A DNA stretch of 64,000 nt from Cyanobium sp. AMD-g. Lineage in GTDB: Bacteria; Cyanobacteriota; Cyanobacteriia; PCC-6307; Cyanobiaceae. Positions 9,084 to 18,403 of the stretch are shown piece by piece. The notes beneath the pieces were generated by a model. It saw nothing but the letters and a program-made list of their open reading frames with translations. It had not been told where the DNA came from and ran no database searches. Both the position numbers and the translations under genes were made by a program. The stretch spans positions 62,001 to 126,000 of the forward strand of contig NZ_JAGQCW010000004.1 of assembly GCF_024346395.1 (NCBI RefSeq). Reading direction: 5' to 3'. Every line of letters starts with the position of its first letter. The stretch's first letter is position 1.

Positions 9084-9799
9084 ACGAGGACGCCCGTCTC
9101 GACCTGGGCCGCCGCCAACGGCTTGGCATGGTGGAGGCGGTGTGGGGCGAGCACAAGAGTGCCGAGCAGATCACCGCCGTGATGCTGGGGCTGCGCCAAG
9201 CCGGGGAGCTGGCCCTGGTCACAAGGGTCAGCGTGGAGAAAGCCGCGGCGGTGGAGCGGCTGCTGGCCGACCAGGTCGGCAGCGACGGAGCCGACCCACC
9301 GCTGCAGCACCATCCCCTGGCCCGCTGCCTCACCTGGCCCGCACCGCCGCCCGCCGATCCGGCCTTCGGGCGGGTGGCGGTGCTCAGCGGCGGCAGCAGC
9401 GACCTGGCCGTGGCCTCGGAGGCCCGGCTGGCCCTCGCCTGCCATGGGGTGGCCAGCGACCTGGTGCTCGATGTGGGCGTGGCTGGGCTGCACCGGCTGC
9501 TGGCGGAGCTCGAGGGTCTGCGCCGGGCCCGGGTGCTGATCGCCTGCGCCGGGATGGAGGGGGCCCTGCCCACCGTGCTGGCGGGGCTGCTGCCCCAACC
9601 GGTGATCGGGGTGCCGGTGGCGGTCGGCTACGGGGTGAGCGCCGGGGGGCAGGCGGCCCTGATGGGCATGCTGGCCAGCTGCGCCCCGGGGCTCACCGTG
9701 GTGAACATCGACAACGGCTATGGCGCCGCCATGGCGGCCCTGCGGATCCTGCAGCTGGCCCATGGGGTGGCTTCAGCCGCCAGGGAGCAGGGGCCCTGA
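9080..9799 (+). CDS. larB: Nickel-pincer cofactor biosynthesis protein LarB
   Basis: LarB carboxylates and hydrolyses nicotinic acid adenine dinucleotide in synthesis of the nickel-pincer nucleotide. The 239-residue chain starts [20 protein letters not shown], has KSAEQI and ALVTRVSVEKAA in the N-terminal part, and a PurE-like C-terminal domain with VAVLSGGSSDLAVASEA, LIACAGMEGALPTVLAGL and ALMGMLASCAPG. GTG 9080 is chosen because it overlaps the upstream stop (GTGA). No larC, larE or larA occurs in this window, so its substrate enzyme here is unknown. Confidence 0.88.
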   Translation: MNEDARLDLGRRQRLGMVEAVWGEHKSAEQITAVMLGLRQAGELALVTRVSVEKAAAVERLLADQVGSDGADPPLQHHPLARCLTWPAPPPADPAFGRVAVLSGGSSDLAVASEARLALACHGVASDLVLDVGVAGLHRLLAELEGLRRARVLIACAGMEGALPTVLAGLLPQPVIGVPVAVGYGVSAGGQAALMGMLASCAPGLTVVNIDNGYGAAMAALRILQLAHGVASAAREQGP

Positions 9800-9946
9800 G
9801 GGGGGGCCCTCAAGCTCCAGAACTGTTTGCAGCCAGAGGGCCAGGGAGCGGGGCAAACGGCCTTGCTCATAGCGCTCGATCGCCTCGATCAGGACCGGTG
9901 TGTTAACCCAGCTGATCCGATGAGGAACCATCGGGACCCGACGCAT
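9773..9946 (-). CDS. Possible small protein antisense to the larB 3' end
   Basis: A 57-codon frame from ATG 9946: MRRVPMVPHRISWVNTPVLI then EAIERYEQGRLPRSLALWLQ and a short Gly/Pro tail. The composition is protein-like, with an amphipathic helix, and G+C drops relative to larB. It overlaps the last 27 bases of larB on the opposite strand and is in line with the DUF1517 gene upstream on the same strand. An alternative start is ATG 9931. No family recognised; it could be spurious. Confidence 0.4.
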   Translation of the reverse strand: MRRVPMVPHRISWVNTPVLIEAIERYEQGRLPRSLALWLQTVLELEGPPSGPLLPGG

Positions 9947-9994
9947 CGCCAGCGCAGTGTGAGGTAGCCCACCCGGCCTGGCAAGACGGAGCGC

Positions 9995-10957
9995 TCAGAG
10001 ATGTTGAAGATCGGGGTAGGCGGTGATCACCTGTTCGGTGCTGAGCACCTCTCCGGCGCCTTCCGGCTGCCAGATCACCTCCAGGGCCAGCAGGTCATCC
10101 GCACCGAGCGCCCCGAGTTTCTGGAGCGAATCGCGCAGATCTTCGGCGGAGCGGGCCCCTTTGATCGCCAGTCGCTGGCGGCTGGCCACCAGCAGGGTGA
10201 CAACGATGAAGTCGCTGGCCGCGTCACTGGCCCCGGGGGCCACGGTCGCTGGCTCGCTGAAACGGCGCCCCGCCACATTGGCGGTGAGCTCCCGCTCCAG
10301 CTTGCTGCGCTCCTGCATGGAGAGGCGATTGAAGGTGGATTCGGCGCTGGCGAAGGGCACCTGGCCCACCTCGCCATTGGCGTACACCCAGAGGTCGGGA
10401 TGGCGCAGCAGGGAGAGGCTGGTTTCCTGCAGAACCCTCTGAAGGCCGGAGCTGCTGGAGGTATCCGACGCGCCGGCCAGGCGGCGCAGGTCGTCCTGAA
10501 GATCGCGGGCGGACGCCAGCAGGCCCACCTGGATCTGGGCGATCGCCACAGGACCATCTGGGCGGGGGTTGTAGGCCAGGTCGGACGCGGAGCCGCCCAG
10601 GGCAGGGCCACCGCCGCCGCCCCCCCGCAGGGCATTGACCACGACGCCCACCACCGCCATCAGGATCAGGAAGCCGAACAGGCCGCCGCCACCGAAGCCG
10701 AAAATCGGCACGATGAACGGAAAGCCCATGCCCCCGCCCCGGTAGCCGCCGCCGTAGCCCCCTCCATAGCTGCCCCGGTAGCCGCCGCCACCGCCGCCGT
10801 AGCTACGGGGCATGGAAGGAGCAGAACGGAAGCTGCCGCCACCGATGCGGCCGCCGCTGGCCGCCTGGGCCGGCTGGGGGGCCGCCATCACCAGGCCTGC
10901 CACCAGGACAGGAACGACCATCAGACCGGCCAGGCGCCGCAACAACCGGGAACCCAT
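9995..10957 (-). CDS. DUF1517 membrane-anchored protein with Gly-rich linker
   Basis: 320 residues. A signal peptide (LAGLMVVPVLVAGLVMAAPQPAQA) is followed by a Ser/Gly/Tyr-rich segment (RSYGGGGGGYRGSYGGGYGG), a single membrane helix (FGFLILMAVVGVVVNAL), and then a soluble DUF1517 domain containing VAIAQIQVGLLASARDLQDD and SDFIVVTLLVASRQ. Homologues occur in cyanobacteria and plastids, but the function is unknown. It is the last gene of a minus-strand run thiE-thiS-DUF1517. Confidence 0.85.
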   Translation of the reverse strand: MGSRLLRRLAGLMVVPVLVAGLVMAAPQPAQAASGGRIGGGSFRSAPSMPRSYGGGGGGYRGSYGGGYGGGYRGGGMGFPFIVPIFGFGGGGLFGFLILMAVVGVVVNALRGGGGGGPALGGSASDLAYNPRPDGPVAIAQIQVGLLASARDLQDDLRRLAGASDTSSSSGLQRVLQETSLSLLRHPDLWVYANGEVGQVPFASAESTFNRLSMQERSKLERELTANVAGRRFSEPATVAPGASDAASDFIVVTLLVASRQRLAIKGARSAEDLRDSLQKLGALGADDLLALEVIWQPEGAGEVLSTEQVITAYPDLQHL

Positions 10958-10984
10958 TTCCAGAGACCTTTTGATGACGGGAAT

Positions 10985-11224
10985 CTAGGAACCTCCCCCA
11001 ACGATGGTGACCACTTCCAGCACATCGGATTCCCCCACAGACTGGCTGGCCCAGCGCTCCCTGGGCAGGATCTCGCCGTTGAACTCGACCACCACCAGGC
11101 GCGGCTGATAACCGAGGCAGACCAGCACCGCATCCAGACACAGACCCGCCGGGCAGGGTCGCGTTTCGCCGTTGACCCGCAGTCGCAGGCCCCCCGGCTC
11201 ATGGCTTGCAGGTGTGTCCGTCAC
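10985..11224 (-). CDS. thiS: Sulfur carrier protein ThiS
   Basis: Ubiquitin-fold sulfur carrier for thiazole synthesis in the thiamin pathway. 79 residues: LRLRVNGETRPCPAGLCLDA, RLVVVEFNGEILPRERWAS and a C-terminal VLEVVTIVGGGS. Family members are adenylated and thiocarboxylated on a terminal Gly-Gly; here one extra Ser follows the glycines, which is either trimmed or tolerated. The gene overlaps the end of thiE by 4 bp and lies in the same direction, so the two are probably coupled. Confidence 0.9.
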   Translation of the reverse strand: MTDTPASHEPGGLRLRVNGETRPCPAGLCLDAVLVCLGYQPRLVVVEFNGEILPRERWASQSVGESDVLEVVTIVGGGS

Positions 11225-12303
11225 GCCCGAGCCTCCAGTCCCGTCAGCAGGGCAGCGGCGGCGGCCCCGGGATCCTCTGCCTGGGTGATGGCCCGCACGA
11301 CAGCCACCCGCTCAGCCCCGGCCCGGCGCACGGCCGCCAGGTTGGCCAGGTCGATGCCACCGATGGCGAAGAAGGGCACGGGGGATGCTGCCGCCGCCTG
11401 GCCCACGTAGGCGAGCCCCACCGGCTCGCGGCCCGGCTTGGTGGGCGTGGCATTGACGGGCCCCACCCCGACGTAGTCGCAACCGTCGGCAACCGCCCGA
11501 TCCAGGTCCTCAAGGCAGTGGGTGCTGCGACCGATCAGCCGGTCGGGCCCCAGAAGCCGGCGGGCCACGGCCGGCGGCAGATCGCCCTGGCCGAGGTGGA
11601 CGCCATCGGCCCCCACCGCCAGGGCCAGGTCGATGCGGTCGTTGACGAGGAACAGGGCCCCATGGCGATGGCAGAGCTGGCGCAGCGCACTTGCCTGCAC
11701 GAAGCGGCTCTGGTCATCCGGGACGTCGCCAGCCTTGGCGCGGTATTGCACCAGACGCACCCCCGCCGCCAGGGCGGCAGCCACCACGTCCTCGAGCCCC
11801 TGCACCGGACTGGTGACCAGATACAGGTGGCAGCGGCGCAGCAGGGCCCGGCGATCGTCGCCGCCGCGGCCGGCCTGGATCAAATTCACCTCCAGGTCGT
11901 AGAGGGCGTAGCGGATCGCCGCCGCCTCGGCCGCCAGCGCCGGATCCTGCATCCGGCCGAACTCCTCCAGCACCCGCAGGGCCTCCTGCACCCGGCCCGC
12001 ATTGGCGGCCAGGACGCTGGCACCGTCCTGGCGCTCGGCCTGGGCGGGGTGGGTCATGCCTGCAGCCGGGTCGCTGGCGGTGTGCCGCGCCAGCTTGTAG
12101 CGCTCCTGGTGCAGCCGACCCAGGCGCTGGCGCTGGTCCTTGCAGCGGGCCACCAGGTCGGGACGGTCGAGGGCAAAGCGGGCCCAGTCCTCCAGCACCC
12201 GCAGCCCCTCGCGGGCCCGGTCCAGGTTGGCATCGAGCAAGCGGTCGATGGCGGCGCGCTCGCTGCCGAGGGTCGATGGCGGAACTGGGGGCTGAGGCGT
12301 CAC
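11221..12303 (-). CDS. thiE: Thiamine-phosphate synthase, N-terminally extended
   Basis: Couples HMP-PP and thiazole phosphate to thiamin phosphate. About 140 N-terminal residues form the extra domain seen in cyanobacterial ThiE (LLDANLDRAREGLRVLEDWA). The C-terminal TIM barrel shows LVNDRIDLALAVGADGVHLG, VGVGPVNATPTKPGREPVGL and FFAIGGID. I place the start at GTG 12303 (VTPQPPVPP), giving 360 residues; the frame is open to ATG 12414, but that would overlap ribF by 68 bp and add a low-complexity Pro-rich leader. Confidence 0.92.
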   Translation of the reverse strand: MTPQPPVPPSTLGSERAAIDRLLDANLDRAREGLRVLEDWARFALDRPDLVARCKDQRQRLGRLHQERYKLARHTASDPAAGMTHPAQAERQDGASVLAANAGRVQEALRVLEEFGRMQDPALAAEAAAIRYALYDLEVNLIQAGRGGDDRRALLRRCHLYLVTSPVQGLEDVVAAALAAGVRLVQYRAKAGDVPDDQSRFVQASALRQLCHRHGALFLVNDRIDLALAVGADGVHLGQGDLPPAVARRLLGPDRLIGRSTHCLEDLDRAVADGCDYVGVGPVNATPTKPGREPVGLAYVGQAAAASPVPFFAIGGIDLANLAAVRRAGAERVAVVRAITQAEDPGAAAAALLTGLEARA

Positions 12304-12346
12304 CGGACCGGGGCGGGTGAGGACCCCAGGGTATGGGAGGGGTCCG

Positions 12347-13342
12347 TCAGGCGAAGGGAGCGGGGGAGGAAGGTCCACACCAGGAGTCGCACGCCTGAAG
12401 CGCCTGGTCAGCATCCAGGCGGATCTGGCGACTGAGGGCCTCGAGACTCCCGAACGCCTGCTGGCGCCGCAGCAACCTCAGGGGCTGGACGGTCAGTCGG
12501 GAGCCGGCCAGCTCAAGAGTTCGCTCCAGCAGGTGCACCTCCACCGCCGAAGGCGCCAGGGGGTCAACCGTGGGCTGGGGGCCAAGGTTCATCACCGCCG
12601 CCATCGCGCCGTCCTCGCCGTCCCGCCAGGCCAGGGCCGCGTACACCCCTTCCAGCGGCAGGAACTTGCGCCCATCCACGGCCAGGTTGGCGGTGGGCCA
12701 GCCCAGCTGGCGGCCCAGGCCACGGCCCCGCACCACCTTGCCGCTGAAGCGGTAGGGGCGCTCGAGCAGGCGCCCGGCCTCCTCGATGTCGCCGGCTGCC
12801 AGGGCACGCCGGATGCGGCTGCTGCTCACCCGCTCAGCCCCATCCCACAGCATCGGCAGCACCCGCACATCGATGCCAAGGGCGGCGCCGATGCGGGACA
12901 GATCCTCCACATCGCCGCTGCGGTCGACCCCGAAGCGGAAGTTGGTGCCCACGGCAATGCGGCGGGCCTGGAGCCGCTCGGCCAGCACCTCCTGGACAAA
13001 GCGCTCCGGCGTCAGCGCCGAGAGCTCACGGGTGAAGGGCACCAGCACCAGTTGTTCGATGCCGAGAGGTTCCAGCAGCTCCAGCTTCTCCTCGGGCAGA
13101 TCCAACCTCAGCCGCGTCTCGCCATGGAGCACCTCCCGGGGGTGGGGCCAGAAACTGACCACCGTGGGAACCACCGGCGGCTGCGCCACTGGCAGCGCTT
13201 CGGTGACGGCGTTGATCACACGCCGATGGCCCCGATGCAGCCCATCGAAGCTGCCAAGGGCGATGGCGGTGGGGCGCAGGGCGTGCTCGGGGTCGTGAAG
13301 CGGGATCAACGGCCTGGGCCCTCGCCGAAAGGATCCTCCCAT
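12347..13342 (-). CDS. ribF: Bifunctional riboflavin kinase / FAD synthetase
   Basis: Makes FMN and FAD from riboflavin. The N-terminal adenylyltransferase domain has ALGSFDGLHRGHR, GTNFRFG and RVSSSRIRRAL; the C-terminal flavokinase domain has GRGLGRQLGWPTANLAV and VYAALAWRDG. 331 residues from ATG 13342, normal length. It precedes thiE on the same strand and diverges from the DUF3611 gene with only 30 bp between starts. Confidence 0.95.
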   Translation of the reverse strand: MGGSFRRGPRPLIPLHDPEHALRPTAIALGSFDGLHRGHRRVINAVTEALPVAQPPVVPTVVSFWPHPREVLHGETRLRLDLPEEKLELLEPLGIEQLVLVPFTRELSALTPERFVQEVLAERLQARRIAVGTNFRFGVDRSGDVEDLSRIGAALGIDVRVLPMLWDGAERVSSSRIRRALAAGDIEEAGRLLERPYRFSGKVVRGRGLGRQLGWPTANLAVDGRKFLPLEGVYAALAWRDGEDGAMAAVMNLGPQPTVDPLAPSAVEVHLLERTLELAGSRLTVQPLRLLRRQQAFGSLEALSRQIRLDADQALQACDSWCGPSSPAPFA

Positions 13343-13372
13343 GCCAAGTTTGGGGCCTTCGCCCCTTCCCCC

Positions 13373-13954
13373 ATGGTCGACCCGCTGGATCTGCAGCGCA
13401 TGGCCGATGCCCTTCGCCGCATGGGCTGGGTGCGCTTCTGGGTCCTGCTCGCCCTCGGGGTGGTGGTGGTGGGGGTGCTGATCTTCAACAACATCGGCGG
13501 CCAGATGGCGGCCAACTCCTCCCGTGCCCTGGGGCTGGGCCCCGGTCTCTCCCTCACCACCCTGTCGTTCCTGGTTCTGCTCTGGAGTCTGTGGCAATCC
13601 TGGCTGGTGGTGCGCTGCGGCCGCGCCCTGGCCAGCCCGGCACGCCCCAGCAAAGGGGAAACCACGCGCCTGGTGAAACGCGGCCTGCTGGCCGACCTGG
13701 GCGGGCTCACCCTGGCGGCGGTGGGCTATCAGGCCCTGGCCGGCAGCCTGTTCGTGCAGGCCTCCCAGCAGGTGCCGGGCTTCTTCGGTGCCCAGATGCA
13801 GGTGGCCCCGGGCAGCGGCGGCCGGGTGGTGGGGCTGCCGATCACCTCGATCGAGATGCTCTCGGTGCTCAGCAACACCCAGGTGCTGTTCGCCCACCTG
13901 ATCGGGCTGATCATCAGCCTGTGGCTGCTGCAGCGGATCTACCGACGCGCATAG
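13373..13954 (+). CDS. DUF3611 family membrane protein
   Basis: 193-residue integral membrane protein with four predicted helices: WVLLALGVVVVGVLIFNNIG (about 23-43), LTTLSFLVLLWSLWQSWLVV (about 60-80), LADLGGLTLAAVGYQALAGS, and a C-terminal LIGLIISLWLLQRIYRR. This pattern with the LFVQASQQVPG segment matches the DUF3611 family of cyanobacteria and plastids, whose function is unknown. Start ATG 13373 follows the divergent ribF start closely. Confidence 0.8.
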   Translation: MVDPLDLQRMADALRRMGWVRFWVLLALGVVVVGVLIFNNIGGQMAANSSRALGLGPGLSLTTLSFLVLLWSLWQSWLVVRCGRALASPARPSKGETTRLVKRGLLADLGGLTLAAVGYQALAGSLFVQASQQVPGFFGAQMQVAPGSGGRVVGLPITSIEMLSVLSNTQVLFAHLIGLIISLWLLQRIYRRA

Positions 13955-14302
13955 CGCCTCACCAGGAAGGAGGCGCTTGGATGTGTGGTGCCACCAGCTG
14001 AGCTGGTGAAGCGGGTTCAAAACCTATGGACAACCGGAGCGGCAGCCCCTGGCGTTGGAGGAGGACTCGCTTGATTGCCATGAAGCTCACTGACAAGAAA
14101 GGACGATCATCATTGATAGCCACGTCGAATCTCTCCAGGAAGGTGACCTCCGCCACCAGAGCAACTCCCCTAATCCATTGCCTGAAGGCCTGGAGACGTC
14201 TTTGCCGCTGAAAAGAAGCATCGTTGTCATCGGCCAGGATCACGCACACACGCGGCCAGACCAATCGGCAGCGCAAGCCTTCTGGAGGCTATCGGGCCTC
14301 CG
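13955..14302. other. Gene-poor stretch with one weak reading frame
   Basis: This 348 bp is visibly richer in A+T than its surroundings. The only sizeable frame is minus 13959-14276 (105 codons, MRCRLVWPRVCVILADDND at its start), lying in the same direction as the upstream glycosyltransferase and 27 bp beyond its stop. It matches no family I know and has no convincing ribosome site. It may be a decayed gene or part of an acquired segment together with the glycosyltransferase. Confidence 0.35.
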
Positions 14303-15478
14303 TCAGAAATCATCTCCCAACACCTTGGCCATCAAACGGGGCAGAAGTACATCGAAAGCGTGCCCAGCCTGACATTCGCGCAGGGCCCGCTCCCCCAGAC
14401 GGCGTCGCATAGCATCATCCTCCAACAACTTTTGCAGAGCAACGGCCATGGCGGAGACGTCAAATCGGTCCACCACCACTCCTGCGCCTGCGGCGATGAA
14501 GGATTCAGCGCCCGCACAGCCTGAGAAACACATGCTCGGAATCCCAAGCATGGCTGTTTCCAAGCAAACCGCCCCGAACGGCTCCTCCCTTGAGGTGAGC
14601 AGAAACACGTCAAAGGAATCAAAATAGGGGTAGGGATTCTCACGAGGCCCTGTGAAGCGGACCATCGACTCCAAGCCCATCCTTTGGATATCGCTTTCAA
14701 TTTGATAGGTTGTCATTGGATCACCCCCGCCCACCCAGGCAAACAAAGGAGGATCGCTCATTTCAGTCGCAAGATAGTGAGCAATCTGAAGGAAGATATC
14801 TGGTCCCTTGCGCCACTCAATGGTCCCCGCCATACCAACAAGCTGGCGTTGCCGGGGGAGATTGAACTCCTCACGCAGTCGATCACAGCCTCGCCAGCGC
14901 ACAACCTCTTCCGTGTCGCAGTATTCATCAATCACGCACAGATCCTCTTCCTGCAAACCGAGGTAAGCCTGCAGATGGCTTGCCGTCAGCTGCGAGTCAG
15001 CGATGATGCACGTCGCAAGCTGTTGGAAGCTCTGCTGGGAGATGCCGGAGCGACGGATCCAGTATCCCATCTCGCGCACATGCACGCTGACCCTGGGAAG
15101 GCGCTCAGGGAGCAGGGCAAGCGAATCCAGCAAGCCCTGCAAACATTGCAGCCCAACCACAGTATTGCAATAGATGGCATCAGCGTTCAGCAGCAGTGCC
15201 GCCATGGCGCGGGCCTGAAGACGACTCTCGACGTGGTGGAGAACTCGGCGCCTGACGGGAACAAGGGGCTTAACGCCTCGAACATTGGGAAGCGCGAGTA
15301 GTTGCTCCCTTAATGGTCCATTGTGGCGATAAAGAATCTCGAAAACGACATCGGGATGGCGCGATTGGGCCCAACGCAGAAATCGGTACAGAAGCAGAGA
15401 AGATCCGTCATGGTGCAGATAAGGGGTAATCACCACCACCACAGCGGGACGGGCACTGGAACGCTTCATGTCTTCCAT
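14303..15478 (-). CDS. GT4-family glycosyltransferase
   Basis: Retaining GT-B glycosyltransferase of 391 residues. The acceptor half begins VVVVITPYLHHDGSSLLLYR, and the donor half shows LVGMAGTIEWRKGPDIFLQI and the E-x7-E motif within SREEPFGAVCLETAMLG. Donor and acceptor are unknown; the gene's theme fits cell-surface polysaccharide. It follows surE on the same strand (24 bp gap). Its A+T content and codon use differ plainly from both neighbours, with many TTG/CAA/AAA codons, suggesting horizontal acquisition. Confidence 0.85.
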   Translation of the reverse strand: MEDMKRSSARPAVVVVITPYLHHDGSSLLLYRFLRWAQSRHPDVVFEILYRHNGPLREQLLALPNVRGVKPLVPVRRRVLHHVESRLQARAMAALLLNADAIYCNTVVGLQCLQGLLDSLALLPERLPRVSVHVREMGYWIRRSGISQQSFQQLATCIIADSQLTASHLQAYLGLQEEDLCVIDEYCDTEEVVRWRGCDRLREEFNLPRQRQLVGMAGTIEWRKGPDIFLQIAHYLATEMSDPPLFAWVGGGDPMTTYQIESDIQRMGLESMVRFTGPRENPYPYFDSFDVFLLTSREEPFGAVCLETAMLGIPSMCFSGCAGAESFIAAGAGVVVDRFDVSAMAVALQKLLEDDAMRRRLGERALRECQAGHAFDVLLPRLMAKVLGDDF

Positions 15479-15502
15479 GATTTCTCTTTTTTTGAGCGCA
15501 AG

Positions 15503-16354
15503 TCAGCTCCTCGTGTCCTTTGTCAACCAAGCTTCCAGGACCCCAGACGATCCGGGGACACCCAGCCGGTCCAAATCTGGCAACAGGTTTGAATCCCCGC
15601 GCCAGAAGAGTTCGGGCTGCAGGGGCGTCAGGGACGATCCCCCCTGCTGCACCCAGGCCACATCGGTGGGCCAGTCGGCCGGGCCCGCTCCTGAACCCTC
15701 CAGATCATCCACCACCTCACCAGCCAGCCAGTAGTAGGTGCGGCCGCGGGGGTCGGTGCGCTTCTCGAACTGATCGATGTAGCGCCGCACCGCCGTGCGG
15801 CACCAGCGCAGAGGCGCGAGGGCCTCGGCGGGCCGCGGTGGCACGTTGAGATTGAGCAGCATTCCCTCGGGCCAGCCGCCGGCATGCATGCGCTCGGCCA
15901 CATCGAGAGCCAGGGCCGCCGCCGCCTCGAAGCGACGCCAGTGAAAATCGGCGCTGCTCACCGCCAGGGCGGGAAGGCCCTCGATCGTCCCCTCCATGGC
16001 CGCCGACACCGTGCCCGAATAGAGGACGTCGGTGCCGAGGTTGGGGCCGTGGTTGATGCCGGAGAGCACCAGGTCCGGCGTCTGCTCCAGCAGCCTGAAC
16101 AGGGCCAGCTTGACGCAGTCGGAAGGGGTGCCGCTGCAGGCCCAGGCGGTGACACCCGCCGCGAAGAGTTCGTCGGCCCGCTCTGCCCGCAGCGGGGTCT
16201 GCAGGGTGAGGCCATGGCCGGTGGCGGAGCGCTCCCGATCGGGGCAGACGACGGTGACCGCATGACCTCGGGAGGCCGCCTCTGCGGCCAGGGCCTGAAT
16301 GCCATCGGCGAAGACCCCGTCATCGTTGCTGATCAGGATCCGGAGCGGTGCCAT
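15503..16354 (-). CDS. surE: 5'/3'-nucleotidase SurE
   Basis: Metal-dependent nucleoside monophosphatase of the SurE family. [17 protein letters not shown] gives the Asp-Asp metal site near residues 10-11, and [20 protein letters not shown] the second conserved block, followed by [17 protein letters not shown]. 283 residues from ATG 16354, slightly long for the family because of a C-terminal extension after the [16 protein letters not shown] segment. It is divergent from pheS. Confidence 0.95.
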   Translation of the reverse strand: MAPLRILISNDDGVFADGIQALAAEAASRGHAVTVVCPDRERSATGHGLTLQTPLRAERADELFAAGVTAWACSGTPSDCVKLALFRLLEQTPDLVLSGINHGPNLGTDVLYSGTVSAAMEGTIEGLPALAVSSADFHWRRFEAAAALALDVAERMHAGGWPEGMLLNLNVPPRPAEALAPLRWCRTAVRRYIDQFEKRTDPRGRTYYWLAGEVVDDLEGSGAGPADWPTDVAWVQQGGSSLTPLQPELFWRGDSNLLPDLDRLGVPGSSGVLEAWLTKDTRS

Positions 16355-16427
16355 CGGCCTCGACCGCGGGGACTGCCGGAAAGCTAGACGCTGCTGCCTA
16401 CAGTCGCTTCCTTCCCTGATCTGTCCC

Positions 16428-17435
16428 GTGAGCGCCACCGTCAGCCTGCAGCAGCTCACCGACCAGCTGGAGCACCTGGAGGCTGAGGCCGCCGCCGCCA
16501 TCGCCAACGCCAGCGATGCCGCCGCCCTTGAGGAGCTGCGGGTGGGGCTTCTGGGCAAGAAGGGTCGGCTCTCGGGGGTGCTGGGGGCCATGGGCCGCCT
16601 GCCGGGTGAGGAGCGCCCCCTGGTGGGCCAGCGGGCCAATCGGCTCAAGGACCAGGTGCAACACCTGCTCGGCGCCCGGCTCGAGGCCGTGCGCAGCGCC
16701 GCCATGGTGGAGCGGTTGGAACGGGAACGGATCGATGTGACAGCGGGCTGCAGCTACGTGCCCCCCGGCCACCGCCATCCCCTGCAGAGCACCGTTGAAG
16801 AAATCGTCGATATCTTTGCCGGCCTTGGCTACCGGGTCTCGGAGGGTCCCGAGATCGAGACCGACCACTACAACTTCACCGCCCTGAACATCCCTGAGCA
16901 CCACCCGGCCCGGGACATGCAGGACACCTTCTATCTCGGTGGGGACCGTCTGCTGCGCACCCACACCTCCCCCGTGCAGATCCGCCACCTGGAGGCCAAC
17001 CCGCCGCCGGTGCGCGTGATCGCCCCCGGCCGGGTGTATCGGCGCGATGCGGTGGATGCCACCCACTCGCCGGTGTTCCACCAGGTGGAGGTGCTCGCCC
17101 TCGATGAGGGGCTGGATTTCAGTCACCTGCGCGGCACCGTCACCACCTTCCTGCAGCAGTTCTTCGGCGATCTGCCGGTTCGCTTCCGGGCCAGTTATTT
17201 TCCCTTCACCGAGCCCTCCGCCGAAGTCGACGTGCAGTGGCGCGGCCGCTGGCTGGAGGTGATGGGCTGCGGCATGGTGGATCCGGCGGTCCTCGAGGGT
17301 CTGGGCCTCGATCCCGAGCGCTGGAGTGGTTTTGCCGCCGGTCTGGGGGTGGAGAGGTTCTGCATGGTGCGCCACGGCATTGACGACATCCGCAGGCTGT
17401 TCAGCAGCGATCTGCGCTTCCTGGAGCAGTTCTGA
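16428..17435 (+). CDS. pheS: Phenylalanine-tRNA ligase alpha subunit
   Basis: Class II aminoacyl-tRNA synthetase subunit. An N-terminal coiled coil ([20 protein letters not shown]) binds tRNA; the catalytic domain has motif 2 [17 protein letters not shown] and motif 3 [20 protein letters not shown]. 335 residues from GTG 16428, as expected. The beta subunit gene is not adjacent in this window, which is common in cyanobacteria. Confidence 0.97.
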   Translation: MSATVSLQQLTDQLEHLEAEAAAAIANASDAAALEELRVGLLGKKGRLSGVLGAMGRLPGEERPLVGQRANRLKDQVQHLLGARLEAVRSAAMVERLERERIDVTAGCSYVPPGHRHPLQSTVEEIVDIFAGLGYRVSEGPEIETDHYNFTALNIPEHHPARDMQDTFYLGGDRLLRTHTSPVQIRHLEANPPPVRVIAPGRVYRRDAVDATHSPVFHQVEVLALDEGLDFSHLRGTVTTFLQQFFGDLPVRFRASYFPFTEPSAEVDVQWRGRWLEVMGCGMVDPAVLEGLGLDPERWSGFAAGLGVERFCMVRHGIDDIRRLFSSDLRFLEQF

Positions 17436-17476
17436 TCTCCCCCCATAAACTCGATGGGCTCCCCCGCCTGCGATCG

Positions 17477-18403
17477 GTGCCCCGGGTCGGACTGATCGTC
17501 AACGACGGCAAGGATCTGGCGATCAGCACCGCCGACCTGATCGAGAGCCGGCTGAAGGCGGCGGGCCTTGAAGTGGCGCGGGTGAGCAGTTCCGGTGGCG
17601 TGGTGGGTTTCGCCAATCCCGACCAGCACCTGCGCTCCAGGGGCTACGCCGCCTGCGTCCCCGCCAGCTTCGATGAGGAGATGGCCCTGGCGGTGGTGCT
17701 GGGGGGAGACGGCACGGTGCTCTCCGCCGCCCGCCAGACCGCCCCGATCGGCGTGCCGATCCTGACCATCAACACCGGCCATCTGGGCTTCCTGGCCGAG
17801 GCGTACCTGAAGGACCTGGACCAGGCCCTGGCCCAGGTGGTGTCAGGGGAATGGACCGTGGAGGAGCGTTCAATGCTCGTGGTGAGCGTGATGCGGGGCG
17901 AGCAGCGGCGCTGGGAGGTGCTCTGTCTCAACGAGATGGCCCTGCACCGGGAGCCCCTCACCAGCATGTGCCACTTCGAGATCGCCATCGGCCGCCACGC
18001 CCCCGTGGACATCGCCGCCGACGGGGTGATCCTCTCCTCCCCCACCGGCTCCACCGCCTACGCCCTCAGCGCCGGAGGGCCGGTGATCACCCCCGACTGT
18101 CCGGTACTTCAGCTGACACCGATCGCCGCCCATTCCCTCGCCTCCCGGGCCCTGGTCTTCAGCGACCAGGAGCCCGTGACCGTGTTCCCCGCCACCCCCG
18201 AGCGGCTGATGATGGTGGTGGACGGCAGCGCCGGCTGCTACATCTGGCCCGAGGACCGGGTGCTGGTGCGCCGCAGCGAGCATCCGGTGCGCTTCGTGCG
18301 GCTGGCGGATCACGAATTCTTCCAGGTGCTGCGCAACAAGCTGGGCTGGGGCCTGCCCCACGTGGCCAAGCCGTCCAGCAGCCACGCCGACGCCCCCCTG
18401 TGA
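17477..18403 (+). CDS. nadK: NAD kinase
   Basis: Phosphorylates NAD to NADP. 308 residues from GTG 17477: [12 protein letters not shown] nucleotide motif, [23 protein letters not shown] and [16 protein letters not shown], the four hallmarks of the family. Stop overlaps the start of the following regulator by 4 bp (GTGA), suggesting coupled translation. Confidence 0.96.
   Translation: MPRVGLIVNDGKDLAISTADLIESRLKAAGLEVARVSSSGGVVGFANPDQHLRSRGYAACVPASFDEEMALAVVLGGDGTVLSAARQTAPIGVPILTINTGHLGFLAEAYLKDLDQALAQVVSGEWTVEERSMLVVSVMRGEQRRWEVLCLNEMALHREPLTSMCHFEIAIGRHAPVDIAADGVILSSPTGSTAYALSAGGPVITPDCPVLQLTPIAAHSLASRALVFSDQEPVTVFPATPERLMMVVDGSAGCYIWPEDRVLVRRSEHPVRFVRLADHEFFQVLRNKLGWGLPHVAKPSSSHADAPL

Noticed and set aside
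9797-9812. Palindrome TGAGGGGGGGCCCTCA at the larB stop as a terminator
   Set aside because: No T-run follows, and the sequence also lies inside the possible small antisense frame.
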